Origin: Dipylidium caninum
Lineage: Eukaryota > Platyhelminthes > Cestoda > Cyclophyllidea > Dipylidiidae
Assembly: GCA_017562135.1 (NCBI GenBank)
Contig: QEYB01000692.1
Span: 34,902 to 98,901, forward strand
Direction: 5' to 3'
Length of the DNA: 64,000 bases
Shown piece after piece: positions 1-11,819 of this stretch; position 1 is the first letter of the stretch, and each line of letters starts with the position of its first letter. Under the pieces are notes generated by a model, which did no database searches, was not told the DNA's origin, and was given only the letters and a program-made list of their open reading frames with translations. A program made the translations under genes and the position numbers.

Positions 1-2277
1 TCAATGTGCTCGCAAACTCTCAAGAAAAGTCGCCCACTTAAGCTGCAGGAGTTGGACAATCAGTGAAGAACTTCAAACACAACCAGCTTCAAAGATTATG
101 AGCAATCAGCGCAATACCCACTCGCTGCTGAAATACCCCCTGGGGAGTGCTCAGTGCAAGTCGAACGAGCCACATAAGTTTACGGCTTCACTAGCACAGA
201 ATGCGTCCATCGTCACTGAATGTGGCTCTTAGAAGTGAAGAGGAAAGTGTTTCGGTTGTTGCAGCCCACAGAGCAGAGCAGAGCAGAGGATCGCGGAAGG
301 AGGCGTCGCTCCGTACACAAAATTTTCCGAGGACGTAGAGAATTTGTTCTTCATCCCTTCATAAACTTCCAGCCCACCAATTTTTTCCTTCTGATGTTTT
401 GTAACTCTTGTTGCGTGAGAACAGTTATCAGGCTCATCTCTTCCAACTGCTCCTCCACCCCAGTAACACGTGCTTGGAGGTGGAAGACGAGGAATAAGGG
501 AAAACTGCAGTACCAAAGCTTTTCATGGCATTCTTTTGCGTGTGGTAATGGAATAGGCTATCAAAACAAAGAGTGCGAAGAAGGCGAGCCTCTTTGGAGG
601 TATGGAGAGGGGATGACAAGCTGTCCCGTGCGCAGTCCTCGGGTTTGCCTCGTCCATCGACAGTCGCAGTGGTTAAAGTTCCATGTGGGCCTGGAGGCCT
701 TGAGAGGAGCTTTTTTGAAGGTAGAGAGATGAGAAATGACAGAGGTGAATATAAGAGGAAAGGGTAAAAGGGTGACGAAAGCGGAGGCTGATTATAAGAG
801 AATGCGTTGGGAGGCATTTTGAAGCATTCGGTTAGACGCACAAAAATATGCCGACTACAGACCTGTCACAAATGTTTTGCATCATCGCTACTTCATGATT
901 CGTGCCACGGAAGTGTCAAATATTATGAGACTGACAGAAAGGACGGCGGATTAAGAAGCAGAGTAACTGCGCAGGTGGGGTATGAGAGGGGGAGGAGCAG
1001 CGATGCTGGGAGATAATGCACAAGAAGTGGCAGTGTTGTGTTCGTTCGTTCCTCGCTTTGGCCCGCCCTGCCTTTTCGTGCTCCCAGACACACGGGCACC
1101 GCATGACAGGCTAAGGAATTCTCCAATGCCCCACAGTTCTAGCGAAGCCAAGTCATTCGAACCAGAACTACGGAAAGACTTTGCGAGGGTCGAGCGAGAG
1201 ATAGAACGGAAGAAAGCCAGAAATTCAATGGTGCAAGCGAGCATCACGACAACAACCGTTAAAGGTTTAGACAATGATGGTGGCTCTTAACAGGGCCGCG
1301 GGACGCGTTCATTCACCCTCGACATCCTAGTTCAGGACGCAATAGGTTGAAGTGGCATTGGAGCCATTCGCTCAGCCACCTACCCGCCACAAGATTACTC
1401 CGCTCAGCTCTACTTCGAGCCGGTGCACTTGGTGACAGTTTTGATGCCCTCCTACACCGCATGCTCGGCCAACTCACCCGGCAACAGGAGGTGCACAGCC
1501 GTCTGGATTTCTCCGCTTGTGATAGTCGACTTCTTGTTGTAGTGCGCCCAGACGACTCGACTCAGCAAGCGATACGCTCGAAGATGTCGTTCACGAAAGA
1601 GTTCATTATTTACATGGCCCGTGAAGAGACGCCGTATTGGCGTGCACCTGACGTAACACCTTGTATATGTAGTTAGCGTAACTCCCCTTTCTCCTCCTCT
1701 TCCTTGCTTTGCCCGCCTTCGGTACCTTCACCTGACATCACTTTGGCAGCCATGTCGCATTCCTGTTCGCAGTCGTATTCGTCGTAACAGCGAGGGCGCG
1801 ATAGGGCATAGTGCAGCTCAAGGCACCCCAACCCTACTTACCCACTAACAAGATGCGCCACCTCCCAATTCCTCCGTCTCCTCTATTCGGTGTGCATCTA
1901 TCCTCCTACACATGGAAAGAGGCCGTAAATTGACACCCATTTAGCCTTACTTTCCTTGTTGACTTAGTCGCTTAAACACAGACATTACCGTGGCAATTGA
2001 AGTAATTAATAAGAAGAAAATGCCATTGTGGTGGGAATTGAGGGAGAAGGGGTGGAGTCTTCTATTCCGGTGGCAATCGGGATTCCCGAGGGAAGTCGCG
2101 TGGCTAATGGGATGCTGATGTCCCTCAAGCAGTCAACAAACGGCGCATTTACTCTGTCCTTTTCCGCATCCGAAGTGTGCTCGACTCTCTCTTTCGAATG
2201 TATTTATTAAATCAGGAAGAATAATGTAAACAAACAAGGTCATGCATTGGACCTTACCTATACTGATGGGGGAGTAG
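1..2277. other. flank without a supported gene
   Basis: Open frames up to 170 codons (220-732) exist on the plus strand but have simple Arg/Ser/Phe-rich composition and no family match. A short GAGCA repeat lies at 271-289. The 1347-1676 frame (109 codons) is somewhat more protein-like ([18 protein letters not shown]) but lacks support. Confidence 0.4.
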
Positions 2278-2964
2278 TCAATCAATTAATTGTTCAACTG
2301 CCACTCTATCATACTTATCTTTCGTTTCTCGTCTTTCAACTAGGGAGGCAACAATTTTATCAAGTTCATTATCCTTCTCTTCAGGTGTCAACTTTTCGTC
2401 GTGGGTCACTCGCCTCAGCCATTCCAACCAGTCATAATTCTCCTCCTCATCCGATATTGCTTCAGTTCTTTCCTGGAGCACTTCCTCAGTGAAGGAATAT
2501 TCCTCTCCTTTAACTGGTCCAACACTTCCCTCCATGCGTCTGCGCTTAGGTGGACTGCATCCCCAGTTGTGACGGACCTTTTGGAGGTGATGGGATTCGG
2601 TCAACTTCTTTTCCCGTGCCAACTGCCCTCCTGGCAAATCTTTCCCTCCACCTCCTTTCAAAACACCTTCCTGGCTACCATTGTTGATGGGACTCTGGTT
2701 CTGGCAAGCGCTTGCGTGCGCTGTTAGTGATCCACCAGATCTTACCATAGTGATGTAATCCCCATCCGCTTCAAGGCATTCTGATTCAGTGGGCAGACTT
2801 CTCATAATGTTCTGTTCCGATATGTCATGACCATTTTCATATTCCATACACTTTGTCCCGACGTAACTGCTGCTACTTCCACGGCTCTTCACATCTGGGA
2901 TTTGCGTTGCTTTGCACTCAGTGTTTCTGCCCGCCTGAACGGACTTTTCGGAGGCGAAAATCAT
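2278..2964 (-). CDS. unrecognised 228-residue ORF, acidic C-terminus and basic cluster
   Basis: Longest open frame in the window. The first third is polar and Ser-rich; a basic cluster PPKRRRMEG about two-thirds along resembles a nuclear localisation signal. The last 90 residues are rich in Glu/Asp/Lys and probably helical (EEKDNELDKIVASLVERRE), ending in a stop. The first 40 codons overlap a dispersed repeat whose second copy (18.9-19.05 kb) aligns with a one-base frame shift, so the true start may be further in or the gene may be spliced. No domain was recognised. Confidence 0.4.
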   Translation of the reverse strand: MIFASEKSVQAGRNTECKATQIPDVKSRGSSSSYVGTKCMEYENGHDISEQNIMRSLPTESECLEADGDYITMVRSGGSLTAHASACQNQSPINNGSQEGVLKGGGGKDLPGGQLAREKKLTESHHLQKVRHNWGCSPPKRRRMEGSVGPVKGEEYSFTEEVLQERTEAISDEEENYDWLEWLRRVTHDEKLTPEEKDNELDKIVASLVERRETKDKYDRVAVEQLID

Positions 2965-3260
2965 TACGTGGCCAGATGGTCACAATTCGCAGTCTGGAAA
3001 TGCTGAGAGAGGCTTTTGCGAGGGTAGGAGAGGCTTTTTGTTTTTTCGATATTGTTCTACTGCTTGCACAGTAGTTTCCTGGGTGGCGGCAACGCAAGGG
3101 GCAATTTCTGTGATTTTTACCTCCGATGTGTCAAGCACCTTGGTCCTCAACCGGTCATGGGATTAAGGAGGTTTTCGGGATCGGCGCTATAAGACTTCCT
3201 CTTTCTCAGGAAACGCTTCCACTTATGCCACAGCAACGTGACAGCTTCGCGTCGGCCATG
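2840..3260 (-). repeat. dispersed family A, copy 1
   Basis: Matches 18900-19240 in the same orientation, with clear stretches such as TACGTGGCCAGATG and GACGCTTCCACTT-like segments. On the minus strand both copies can encode related peptides: AVTLLWHKWKRFLRKR here and AVTSLWKKWKRLMRRR there, and then a segment with IWPR. The conservation of peptide pattern suggests decayed copies of a coding element or a gene family. Confidence 0.65.
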
Positions 3261-3404
3261 AGATTCAGACTTGCTCCGGGAAGAACGTGCATTGCCCATC
3301 GTCGAAGAAGAGTTTTAAAGACGCCAATCAATAATTCCTAGGTCAAACGCTTCCATTGTTTTACGAATATCGATTTTCCACTTGTCATTTCTTCGTCAAC
3401 TGTC

Positions 3405-3620
3405 TGAAACACTGCACAAATAAAGTGTTGAAGTAAAATGTTATTCATGGGAAAGGTTAGCTTTATCCATGTCCTGCATGGATGACCGTTTCGCATGCGC
3501 TATTGCCAGCGTCAAGAGAGCTTTTTGTTAGGGTATTTACAGTCAAGTTAAAATTTCTTGCCTCATTCTCCACTACTGGTCTCCACGATCTTTCAATCAG
3601 CAAAACCAATTCATTTAAAG
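3405..3620 (+). repeat. dispersed family B, copy 1
   Basis: Aligns with 17812-18010 in the same orientation (shared blocks around CATGTCCTGCATGGATGA, TTTCGCATG and AGCGTCAA). In both places it lies within about 1 kb of a family A copy but on opposite sides of it, so A and B may be parts of one element present in tandem or rearranged form. Confidence 0.6.
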
Positions 3621-4185
3621 CTTCCCTGCATGCAATAGATGGGAGGCATGTAAATTTTCCTTCCCACTCAAAGTGTGCAATTTCTACTCTTTGAACATCA
3701 CCTGCGGAACGTTTAGCAGGGTAGGACGGGCATAAATGCTACAAATACTGACACGAGATATAAGTTACCAGACTCATTAGAGGCCGTTAATATGGTTTTT
3801 CCGAAGGCGGCCGCTCTACGCACATAATGTTAAAACTTCAGGCTTTCGGTGAAACAGTGCTGACTCCCGCTTTGCCTGCTGCAACCAGACAGGCAGACAT
3901 AGCCACGAGTCACAAGTTATTATTAGTACTCTTCGGGACAGCGTTTTAGTTTGTGAGTGTTTACTTGCCTATCCTCGATGCTTGGTATTTGTCAAGATTA
4001 TTTTTGACCATAAATTCTCACCACCTCTGTAGTTGACGCGTATTAATTCGTGGCACCGTGGCGCAAAGTTCGTAGGAAGGGAGAACAAATAGTTTACTGA
4101 GTGGACTTGTACCCCTTATCGTCGAAGCGCATTGGTTAGAGAGTTGTCAAATCATAGCGGGCAAACTGAGGGGCAATTACGCCAG

Positions 4186-4645
4186 TTTGTGCTGGTGAAG
4201 CATTGCTCCAGGCCTTTGACCGTTCTTCCAGAACAATTATTTTGCTCCCACGGAAAAGAAAGCAAAATTGCTTCCTAAGTTAAACGTGATATCTTTGTTA
4301 GGCAGTGGTGATGTCTATGACGAATCCTAAAAGACGTGCGAGCAAGTAATAGTCAGATTTAATACTGGAATATATCCTTTTTGTAAGAATAAGTCTTTGT
4401 TTAGTTTGGGAAATTTTGTTCTCGGGAGAGGAATTTCACACCCTCGACAAGGTACTTCCTGTCCTACCGAAGCGAAGCAGCTGTCCACTGAAGCTTCTGA
4501 GACTCATCAGATTAAGATGAGATGTGGATTGTTATAAGTTCCATTTTCTAAAGAACTTTAAGTGGCTTATTTGATGCAATGAGTATTTGCACAATGATTC
4601 CACGTGTGCTCCACTTCTGCTTTTCTTTAAAATCCTTTTCCTGTG
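4186..4645 (+). repeat. dispersed family C, copy 1
   Basis: Aligns over about 460 bp with 6600-7060, same orientation. Shared blocks include GAACAATTATTTTGCT, ATATATCCTTT and TTTAAGTGGCTTATTTGA. No coding frame survives in either copy. Likely an old interspersed element. Confidence 0.8.
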
Positions 4646-5279
4646 CGGTGTGCGCTTGCGTTAAGCGTGAGAGGTGGACTAGGGAGTGATGTGGGAATGA
4701 AATTGACAAGAAGTGACAGTGTTAGTTCAAGAAAAGTGTTTCGATTAAGTTTCGTTAGTTGTATGTCCACTCATTTAACCTCTTGAAGAAGGACCTCCAC
4801 ACCCCACGCACTCTCGAGGACCTTTTGTCCGGGTAGAGGTCCTGGCAGGGGGCGCAGTGGAGAGCGAAAATATGTAACGCGCATTCTCGCGAGAATGTGA
4901 TCGCTTCACACGCGTAATGGTGGAGTGGAGCACGCAAGAAGACACTATCTGGAGATGTTCCTCGTGTCTGATGAGAAATGTGAGTAAATGTCTCCTGTGA
5001 ATCAGATAATTCATCACTGAAGAAGAATCCTGCTGAATGCATAACGACTTCTAGCCACACATTATACAGAGGCAACAGCATGATCTTGCGATAAGCAAAA
5101 ATCCTCAACCTGCTTCGAACTTGTCAAAGAGGAACGCCCAACCAATTGTCTCCATGTTGCTCGCCTTCACTCGCATACTTCATTTAAAGGACCTAACCGT
5201 TTCCAAATGCTACTTGCCGAAAGGTACATTCGATCCCGGCCTCTGAGACAAAGCCTTGCTTCTCCCCTTCTCTTCTTAT

Positions 5280-6060
5280 CCAAGGTGAATTGAAATTGTC
5301 ACGGCAACAGCGGCCTAATCACAGTTCCGTCCACCACTCCTGAATGAAGAGGCCGGTGAGGATGGAGGTAGGGAAGTGAGAGGAAGTCGAATTTGAGAGA
5401 AAGGAGATTTTTGAGTGTAGAAAGCGTTAATGTAAGTGAAAAAGTTTTCACGTCCAATGAGCATTGGAGAGCTCCACGAAATGGTGCATAGCTGAAAGCA
5501 ATGGTCATGGGAGCAGAAGTTTCGGCCATTGTCGCGATTACGGAGGGTTGAGGCAGCAGTTAGTCCAGTGCAGTTCGATGTTCCACGTTTACTCACTTTC
5601 ACCACTCCTGTACATTGTTCTCACCGTCTGTTAAACTCTCCTTCCTTCTCCAACCTAGACCTCCATCTCCTCCCCGCCATCACTCAGCGCTGGGCAGTCA
5701 AATCAGAGGTGTGCGCGAACTTCGATCAAGAATAAGAGGCTTCGATTAAATTGCTTTCGTTCGTAAATGGTCTGAGACATACGCTGATTTCGTCCATGTA
5801 CTGGGTGGTATGCCGAATTTCAATTGAGAAGACGTCAGGCGTGAATAAAACTCATCACCTGACAAGCACAGTTGACCAGTGAGCTCGTAGGCGACTTAAC
5901 CATTCGGAGTTGACGCGTGCCTGCTCCTCTGGAAACTTCAGCTTATATGAGGAACAGGTAGGCACTGCCAGTGGCGCTTCTCCATTGTGTCTACTCGATG
6001 CTCAAACCCTTACTGCCTCGACGTAGCGGTGGCGATTTCTCCTTCGCAACCGACTTTGTG
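5280..6060 (+). repeat. interspersed family E, copy 1
   Basis: The order of blocks (CCAAGGTGAA, a section whose complement contains AACGCTTTCTACACTC, ACCACTCCTGTACA, GTTGACCAGTGAGCTCGTAGG, GCGGTGGCGATTTCT) recurs at 29400-28440 on the other strand and partly at 26470-27080. The complement encodes FTYINAFYTQKSP, which resembles NAFYTQISP in the copy near 9.9 kb. No transposase or reverse transcriptase motif was found. Confidence 0.7.
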
Positions 6061-6599
6061 TGAGCGGGCAGCGTGAAGTAAAGTGCGCAGAAGTATAATA
6101 TCGTTTGACCGACCTGAGGCAGAGGAACAGTGCATATGGTTAAAAAGAAGAAACATGAGTGTTGGCCTAACGAGGAGAGTAGCTGAAATGTCCGGAGTAA
6201 TTACCGAGGGGACTGCAGACATCGGATTAATCAAAGGGTTGAAAACAAAAGAACTAGTGTAATGGACTTAAGGTAAGGAGCTACAAAGCAAACTGTTCTA
6301 AGTCTCAACATAGAGGCATATTTTATCCTTCTTATGATGAATATTTGAAAGTTGAAGTGTGTGAAGGTAAAGAGTGATGAGAATTCGTGGGCTGGAGGAG
6401 AGTTTAAATGCGAGGCTGGGCCCGCACTTAAGGTGGGGCACACCTCCGATGTCCTCTCTTTCGTCGTACATTTCTTACTTCGGGGGATCGCGGCTACCGA
6501 CAGTGTTCCATCGCATCCCTAACTGTTTGAGACACCCCCAAAAGGCTTACTCAGTGAACATCTTCCCTTCCGTACGGAAGCTCAAGTCTTTGTCCTGAA

Positions 6600-7060
6600 G
6601 TTTGTGTTGGTAAAGTACTGCCTCAGCCCTTTTTGCCCATTCCTCCGGAACAATTATTTTGCTTTAAAGAAAAGGAAGCAAAAATTGCTACAAGGTACTG
6701 TACGGTAATTTTGTTGGGCAATGATAAATTGTATGGCTAAATGCCAAAAGTGTACGAGGAAGCAACAGTCGCATTTAATGCTGCAATATATCCTTTCGTA
6801 AGAAGATACCTTTGTTTAGTGTAGACAATCTTTACTCGGAAGAGGACTTTCACATCCTCGACTAGGTGCTTCATGTTATACTGAACCGAAGCAGCGGTCA
6901 ACAAAAAGCCCTGAGGCCAGTCGGATTAAGGTGGGTTACTAGCATGTCCTAAGTCTCTTTCTTAAAGGATTTTAAGTGGCTTATTTGACGTAAAAATGTA
7001 GTTGCACCAGGGTTTTCAGATATGCTTTACTGTAGCCCTCCTTAAATTCCTTTTCTGGCT
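6600..7060 (+). repeat. dispersed family C, copy 2
   Basis: Second copy of 4186-4645, 2.4 kb downstream in direct orientation, with numerous substitutions and short indels. Between the two copies lies an element of family E. Confidence 0.8.
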
Positions 7061-7639
7061 TTGGCTTGGCTTTATTAGGTGTAGTCAGCTTTTTGGCCCG
7101 CCCGATGCCTTCTGATCAACTTTTTCAAATAATAAGGAGGAAGGATATTAGCTTTACAAGTGGGGTGAGTGAGCACATGTCGGTCAGTCTCTCATTCCAT
7201 TCCGCAAAATCAAACTAATAGCACAACCGCGTTGTGGATCTTCTGCAGACCCGCCTCCAACGGGCGAGAATTGTGATGTTTGAGGAGCCTTGAGTTCCCC
7301 CTCCAATGTCCCTTCTGCAAAACGGACGGTGTTTTGTTGGAAAACCATAACGGCCACAGTGGTGGATGTAGCCATTAAGACTGAGCAGTGGATGGCTAGA
7401 GTCGAGAGATTAAAGAAGGAGAAGTACGGCGAGGTATGGGGTACACGCTTCCTCTTACCAAATTGTCTGGTTTAATAAGGGTAGGTATATAGTAGCCTCA
7501 CAACTTTTGCCATTGATCACTTCGTCAGCCAGTCTTCGCATTTCGTTCAAAAAATCAAGCTAAAGGCACACAGGCGTTACCTCTCTTCGTGAAGTCGTAA
7601 AGCCGAGGTGCTAACTTCGCTGCCACGACGAGATTTTCA

Positions 7640-8830
7640 AACTCCGAAAGACGCCTTGTGAACAGAATGTGGCCGAATCACATCTTCCACTTATAACTCA
7701 ATTCGACCTATTGCGTTCTCTCGGCCAACATTTCCTGAGTAGTGTTAAGCCGTAGTCTACGCACCTGCCCATGTTTTGAGCGGCAAGCGGAGTTTCAATC
7801 GAGAAGACGTTGGCCGTCAACTGACTTGCAGTCACACTTGACCAGTGATAAATGTCAGGGAACAGACTGATGGAAGATAGCGACAGGTCTCCAGTCTCCG
7901 CAATCTCGAGTGCCACCCCCTGACAGTGTGAGTTGAAGTCGAAGGAAGCTGATCGACGTTTGGGACTATTGAAGGCTCCGCCACACGGCTTCCCTCAGTT
8001 CAATCATTTGAGCGCTGCAAGTGGCACTTATCAATTGGTCCTATCACGCTCCGATTTGTGCTTTAAGGTACAGAAAATGCAAGCTGAAAGAGAGTCGCTG
8101 AAAGCTGACAAATCACTGGCCGTGCAGTCTCCAGTCCACTCCACTATTACTGTCTCGACGCACCAGTAGCCATTTCCGTCTGCTTTAGAAACGTCGGAAA
8201 GCAAGGCTTCATTGGGGACCACAACCGGAAAGGAAATTCTTGACCGACTTTCCGTGCCAAAGAGATGTGCCGTCAAATGTGCAGCTATAGGAGTGTTGGG
8301 TGGTGATGCTTTCCTCCTCTGGCAAAAGAAGCGCAAGTCTTAGTCTGCCAAGTGTCTACATCATGGCAGTAGCACCCTCTCTCCCCTCACCTCAATTGCC
8401 CACTCGTAATCGCATCAGCCACGGCTTTATGTCGATACAACTTCGTCTTGTCACACACGAGTGATTTCGTCCCCTCATTGTTGGCAGGAGCGCTGTGTTC
8501 ACCAAACGGACCGATGTTTCTGTTTGCCCTTCGTGTAGTGCATGTGTGATTTGTAGGATGCATTTTCTACAGTCCTCTCGCAAAAGCCGACGGATGGTCC
8601 CGCCTTGTCAAAGTTAAAAGAGGCACGAAAGGTGTATAAGATTTGACCTGCTTCTTCACTGTCACACTACAGTGAGCCCGTTTTCTCTGCACAACACCGT
8701 TATCGTACTTATTTGCCTCAATAGAGCCAGACAATCCCATTAGAGTGCGAAAAGAGTGTACTCAATGGTGAAATAGCGTTTCTAATAAGGTGTGGCGTAC
8801 GTTTGACACCAACTCTTGGCCTCCGACTGC
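7640..8830 (+). repeat. interspersed family E, copy 2 (3' section)
   Basis: Aligns with 26790-27930: GGAGTTTCAATC near 7790, the block GCTGATCGACGTTTGGG near 7950, and the end block GTGTGGCGTACGTTTGACACC at 8789 that corresponds to 27910. This extends the family consensus by more than 1 kb beyond the part visible at 5280-6060. Confidence 0.65.
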
Positions 8831-9229
8831 TTGCTGCAACTTCTCAAATTCGATTTTGGCGATTGCGACGCGGAAAGGTGTCTTTGAAGCCGACGTGAGA
8901 TTTCACTTCAACCACCTCCCTTCAGCAGTCTTTTGGCAGACTTTCATTAAAATTCCCATTGACAGACTAACCGTCTATCTAGCTGCCGCTGCGATTATTA
9001 TTGTTTCTGAATCATTTTATTTGGGAAGTAACTAAAGATGAAACAATAGAACACCGAGTACAACACAAATGTAGTATGCAAACACGAGAAACGGACCGTC
9101 TGCAGGCGTCGGCAGCACCACCATTCCTTGAACTTGGAAAAAGAAACGGTTTAATTCATCTTCTCAACGAGCTCCACACTTCCCACACAAACACTGGCAA
9201 ATGGAGAGCATGGCTTCTTCCTCCAACTC

Positions 9230-10010
9230 TTCTTAAATAGGTCCACACGTGGGGCAGTTTCTTTTGACTGCATCTCAAACTGTCTAGACGAGCAGGCACT
9301 TGACGTTGCAGAGGATGGATAGTAGTCGTTGACGACGGGTAGTTAACTGTCGACGAGTCTCACCTCTCCACAGCGACTTGGTGATGTCTTCTCCAAATTG
9401 AAACTCCGCTCATCATCTCTCACTACATGAGAGGCAACTAGCGTAATTATCAGCCATTTTTACACACAATGCAAAAATCAACTCGAAACCTGTTGACCCT
9501 CAATTAAATTACACAGCTCATTTGCCCACGAAAATCGGTGAATTAACCTACTTGATTCGAGAATGGAACGATTCTTGAACGTGTGAGAGGGGAGGCTGGC
9601 GGAAAAGAAATCCTCTTGCAAGAGAGATAACCGGGGAAAAAGACGTAATATCGAGTCGGCGAAGGAAACAATGGGGGAGTGAGTAGACGTAGAACAGCTA
9701 ATTGTACTCACCGCTGTGGGTGCCAGTGTAATTTCAAAGATTGTCACGAAGCATCCACCGACCAAAAAATCAACAGCCTACAGCCTCCAAACCCATGGGA
9801 CACACTACTCGCGCAGCACTCCATCACCGCGGCAAACTGGCTGTCTTCCTCTGCCAAGACTGTTGCCTTACAACTCTGCACGACTTCGTCGAGTTGGCCG
9901 ACGCTCATTCCTACGCACAAACGCTTTCTATACTCAAATCTCTCCTTCTTCTCCAATTTTCCTGCCTCTCATTTGCCCACTGCCTAACTTCTCCAGTGTC
10001 TTCTGAGGTG
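9230..10010 (-). repeat. interspersed family E, copy 3 (inverted)
   Basis: In reverse orientation relative to copy 1. The blocks AACGCTTTCTATACTCAAAT (9917 on) and ATATCGAGTCGGCGAAGGAA (9651 on) match copy 1 and the copy at 28.4-29.4 kb. The plus strand reads TNAFYTQISP in one frame, the same peptide pattern as in copy 1. Confidence 0.65.
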
Positions 10011-10407
10011 ATCGAGTCATTCCGTAACACCGAAAGTCGATGAAGGCGAGTTTTAGGTAATGAAGGTCCACATCGTTTTGTCAAATCTGACAGTTTGCTC
10101 CAATTCATACCATTAGAAGTTCGTCCGGTTGTCGAGGGCGGCCATTGCTCACTGCGAATATCCGTACGTACCGTCGGTGGCAAACCATGACGTGTGAACT
10201 GGAAATGGCGGCGCTTAGGAGGTCGGTGGCATTTCGATGGATGATGGTGACACGTCAGACACCCAACGGCCAATCAGGATTGCGACCTTAGGAATGACAA
10301 AAAATAAAGCTCGTGACTGGGTCAGAGGACTATTGGAGGTCGGGGAGAGAAGAATGTTGAAAATGGGCGTGTTTTGACTGCTACAACTCGCCTTTAATCG
10401 TGATCAG

Positions 10408-10630
10408 CTCGAAAGACACGTCCAGTACAAACTTCGCCTTTACGGCCAACAGCAGCGACAGCGAGGTTGCCGTGGAGGATAACGGAGATGAGGAAATTGG
10501 CGAAATAACTGAGGAAGACTTTAGGCGTAGTCTTAGTACAACCTTGAAACATTTCATTAAAAATCAATTATCAAATGCAGAGCTTCAATGCTTCTACTCC
10601 TGCCTGCAAGAAGAGTTATCGCACAAGCTG
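10408..10630 (+). CDS. orphan internal exon, acidic then amphipathic
   Basis: Follows an acceptor (GTGATCAG) and ends at a strong donor (CTG then GTGAGT). It encodes about 74 residues: a Ser/Thr-rich start, an acidic run (VEDNGDEEIGEITEED) and a helical stretch (FRRSLSTTLKHFIKNQLS, then CFYSCLQEEL). Clean composition and splice sites favour a real exon. No neighbouring exons in matching phase were found within 2 kb, and the family is unknown. Confidence 0.4.
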
Positions 10631-11151
10631 GTGTGAGTTGCCTCTATGCAGACGGCAATTTCACAAGGAAGAATTTGGAAAGCCCTGAAGAAGAGCATGG
10701 TCGAATCATAATAAATCGTCCAAATACGAGGAACGGGCATGTGAGAAGAGGCATTAGCAAGGAAACACGGTGTCATGTCCCTAACATCTCCCCAATTTCG
10801 GCACATACTTTCGTCATGCAGCAGCCGCCTTAGCCCACATACCGCGGAATTTCCTGCCCCATACTTTCCTTTCGCTTTCGCCCCCACACATTTCTAATTT
10901 TTCGCACCAAGTACTATGTAATTATGACATTGTCCGCATGCGTGGGTTCAATGACGCATTGAAATGAAGCTGGCTACATGGGGAAATGATGGGAGAAAAA
11001 AATAATTCTGCGAAAATGATGGGAAAATGCATGCCCTACGGGGTGTACAGGAAAAAGGAAGCAACTCGGAATGGTGTTCTCACAGGCGAACATGCAATAC
11101 CTAACGGGTCCGCAAAATGTAAGGTCTCATGGTAGGGAAGCGCAGTAACTG

Positions 11152-11819
11152 TCAGCTAATTTCTCCCACTTCTTCACGCACAATGGGGCCTCTAGAAGGG
11201 GACAATGTAATGGTCAACAGACCCGCACCTCCAGTCATCCGTGTTCCTTCAAGGGGATGAGCTCTGACTGATCTCGCCCCGCAGCGTTTCCCATTACCGC
11301 TGTCGTCGCATGCGAGCATCACTGGTGGGCACAGAAGAAGAGGATACGCTATCACACGGTTTGCTAAAGTCACGGTAGCAGGTCCCATCAACTCATTACC
11401 ACCCCTACACCCCAGCCCGAGGGGGCATTGACTTGGAAGGTGCACGAGGGCCTCCTCAGTTCGGCCAATGCCACAGCGATTGCAACCGACGCAGATTGCG
11501 CACAAACTTGCTTGCGTGTCGCACTAAACTTGAGGTGAAGCATCGCCTCCACATGTTCCAGTGACCTGCATCCCAAGACACTGCCACACCTCCTCCGCCA
11601 ATCTTCCTCACACCTAATGTCTGACCCAGCCGCATTTGGCGGTGCCAAATTCTCACCTCTTTTTGTTCGTGAATAGTGGATGAAGACGCGACCGGCAGTG
11701 CTCGGGGTCAAGGTCCTCACTGACTTCTTCGACAATCGCTGACTGCACGCATTAATGCATTTAGAACGATACGTTGGCGTCCCGCTGTTGTCGACCTTAT
11801 TGCCGTTTGTAAATATCAT
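11152..11819 (-). pseudogene. possible non-LTR retrotransposon 3' remnant
   Basis: On the minus strand a peptide with the spacing Cys-x2-Cys-x10-His-x4-Cys (CNRCGIGRTEEALVHLPSQC) resembles the zinc knuckle found after the reverse transcriptase in R2- and CR1-like elements. The upstream open frame (11819-11388, 143 codons) is in another frame, so it would be broken by indels. No reverse transcriptase core (YxDD) was found, so the call is tentative. Confidence 0.25.
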
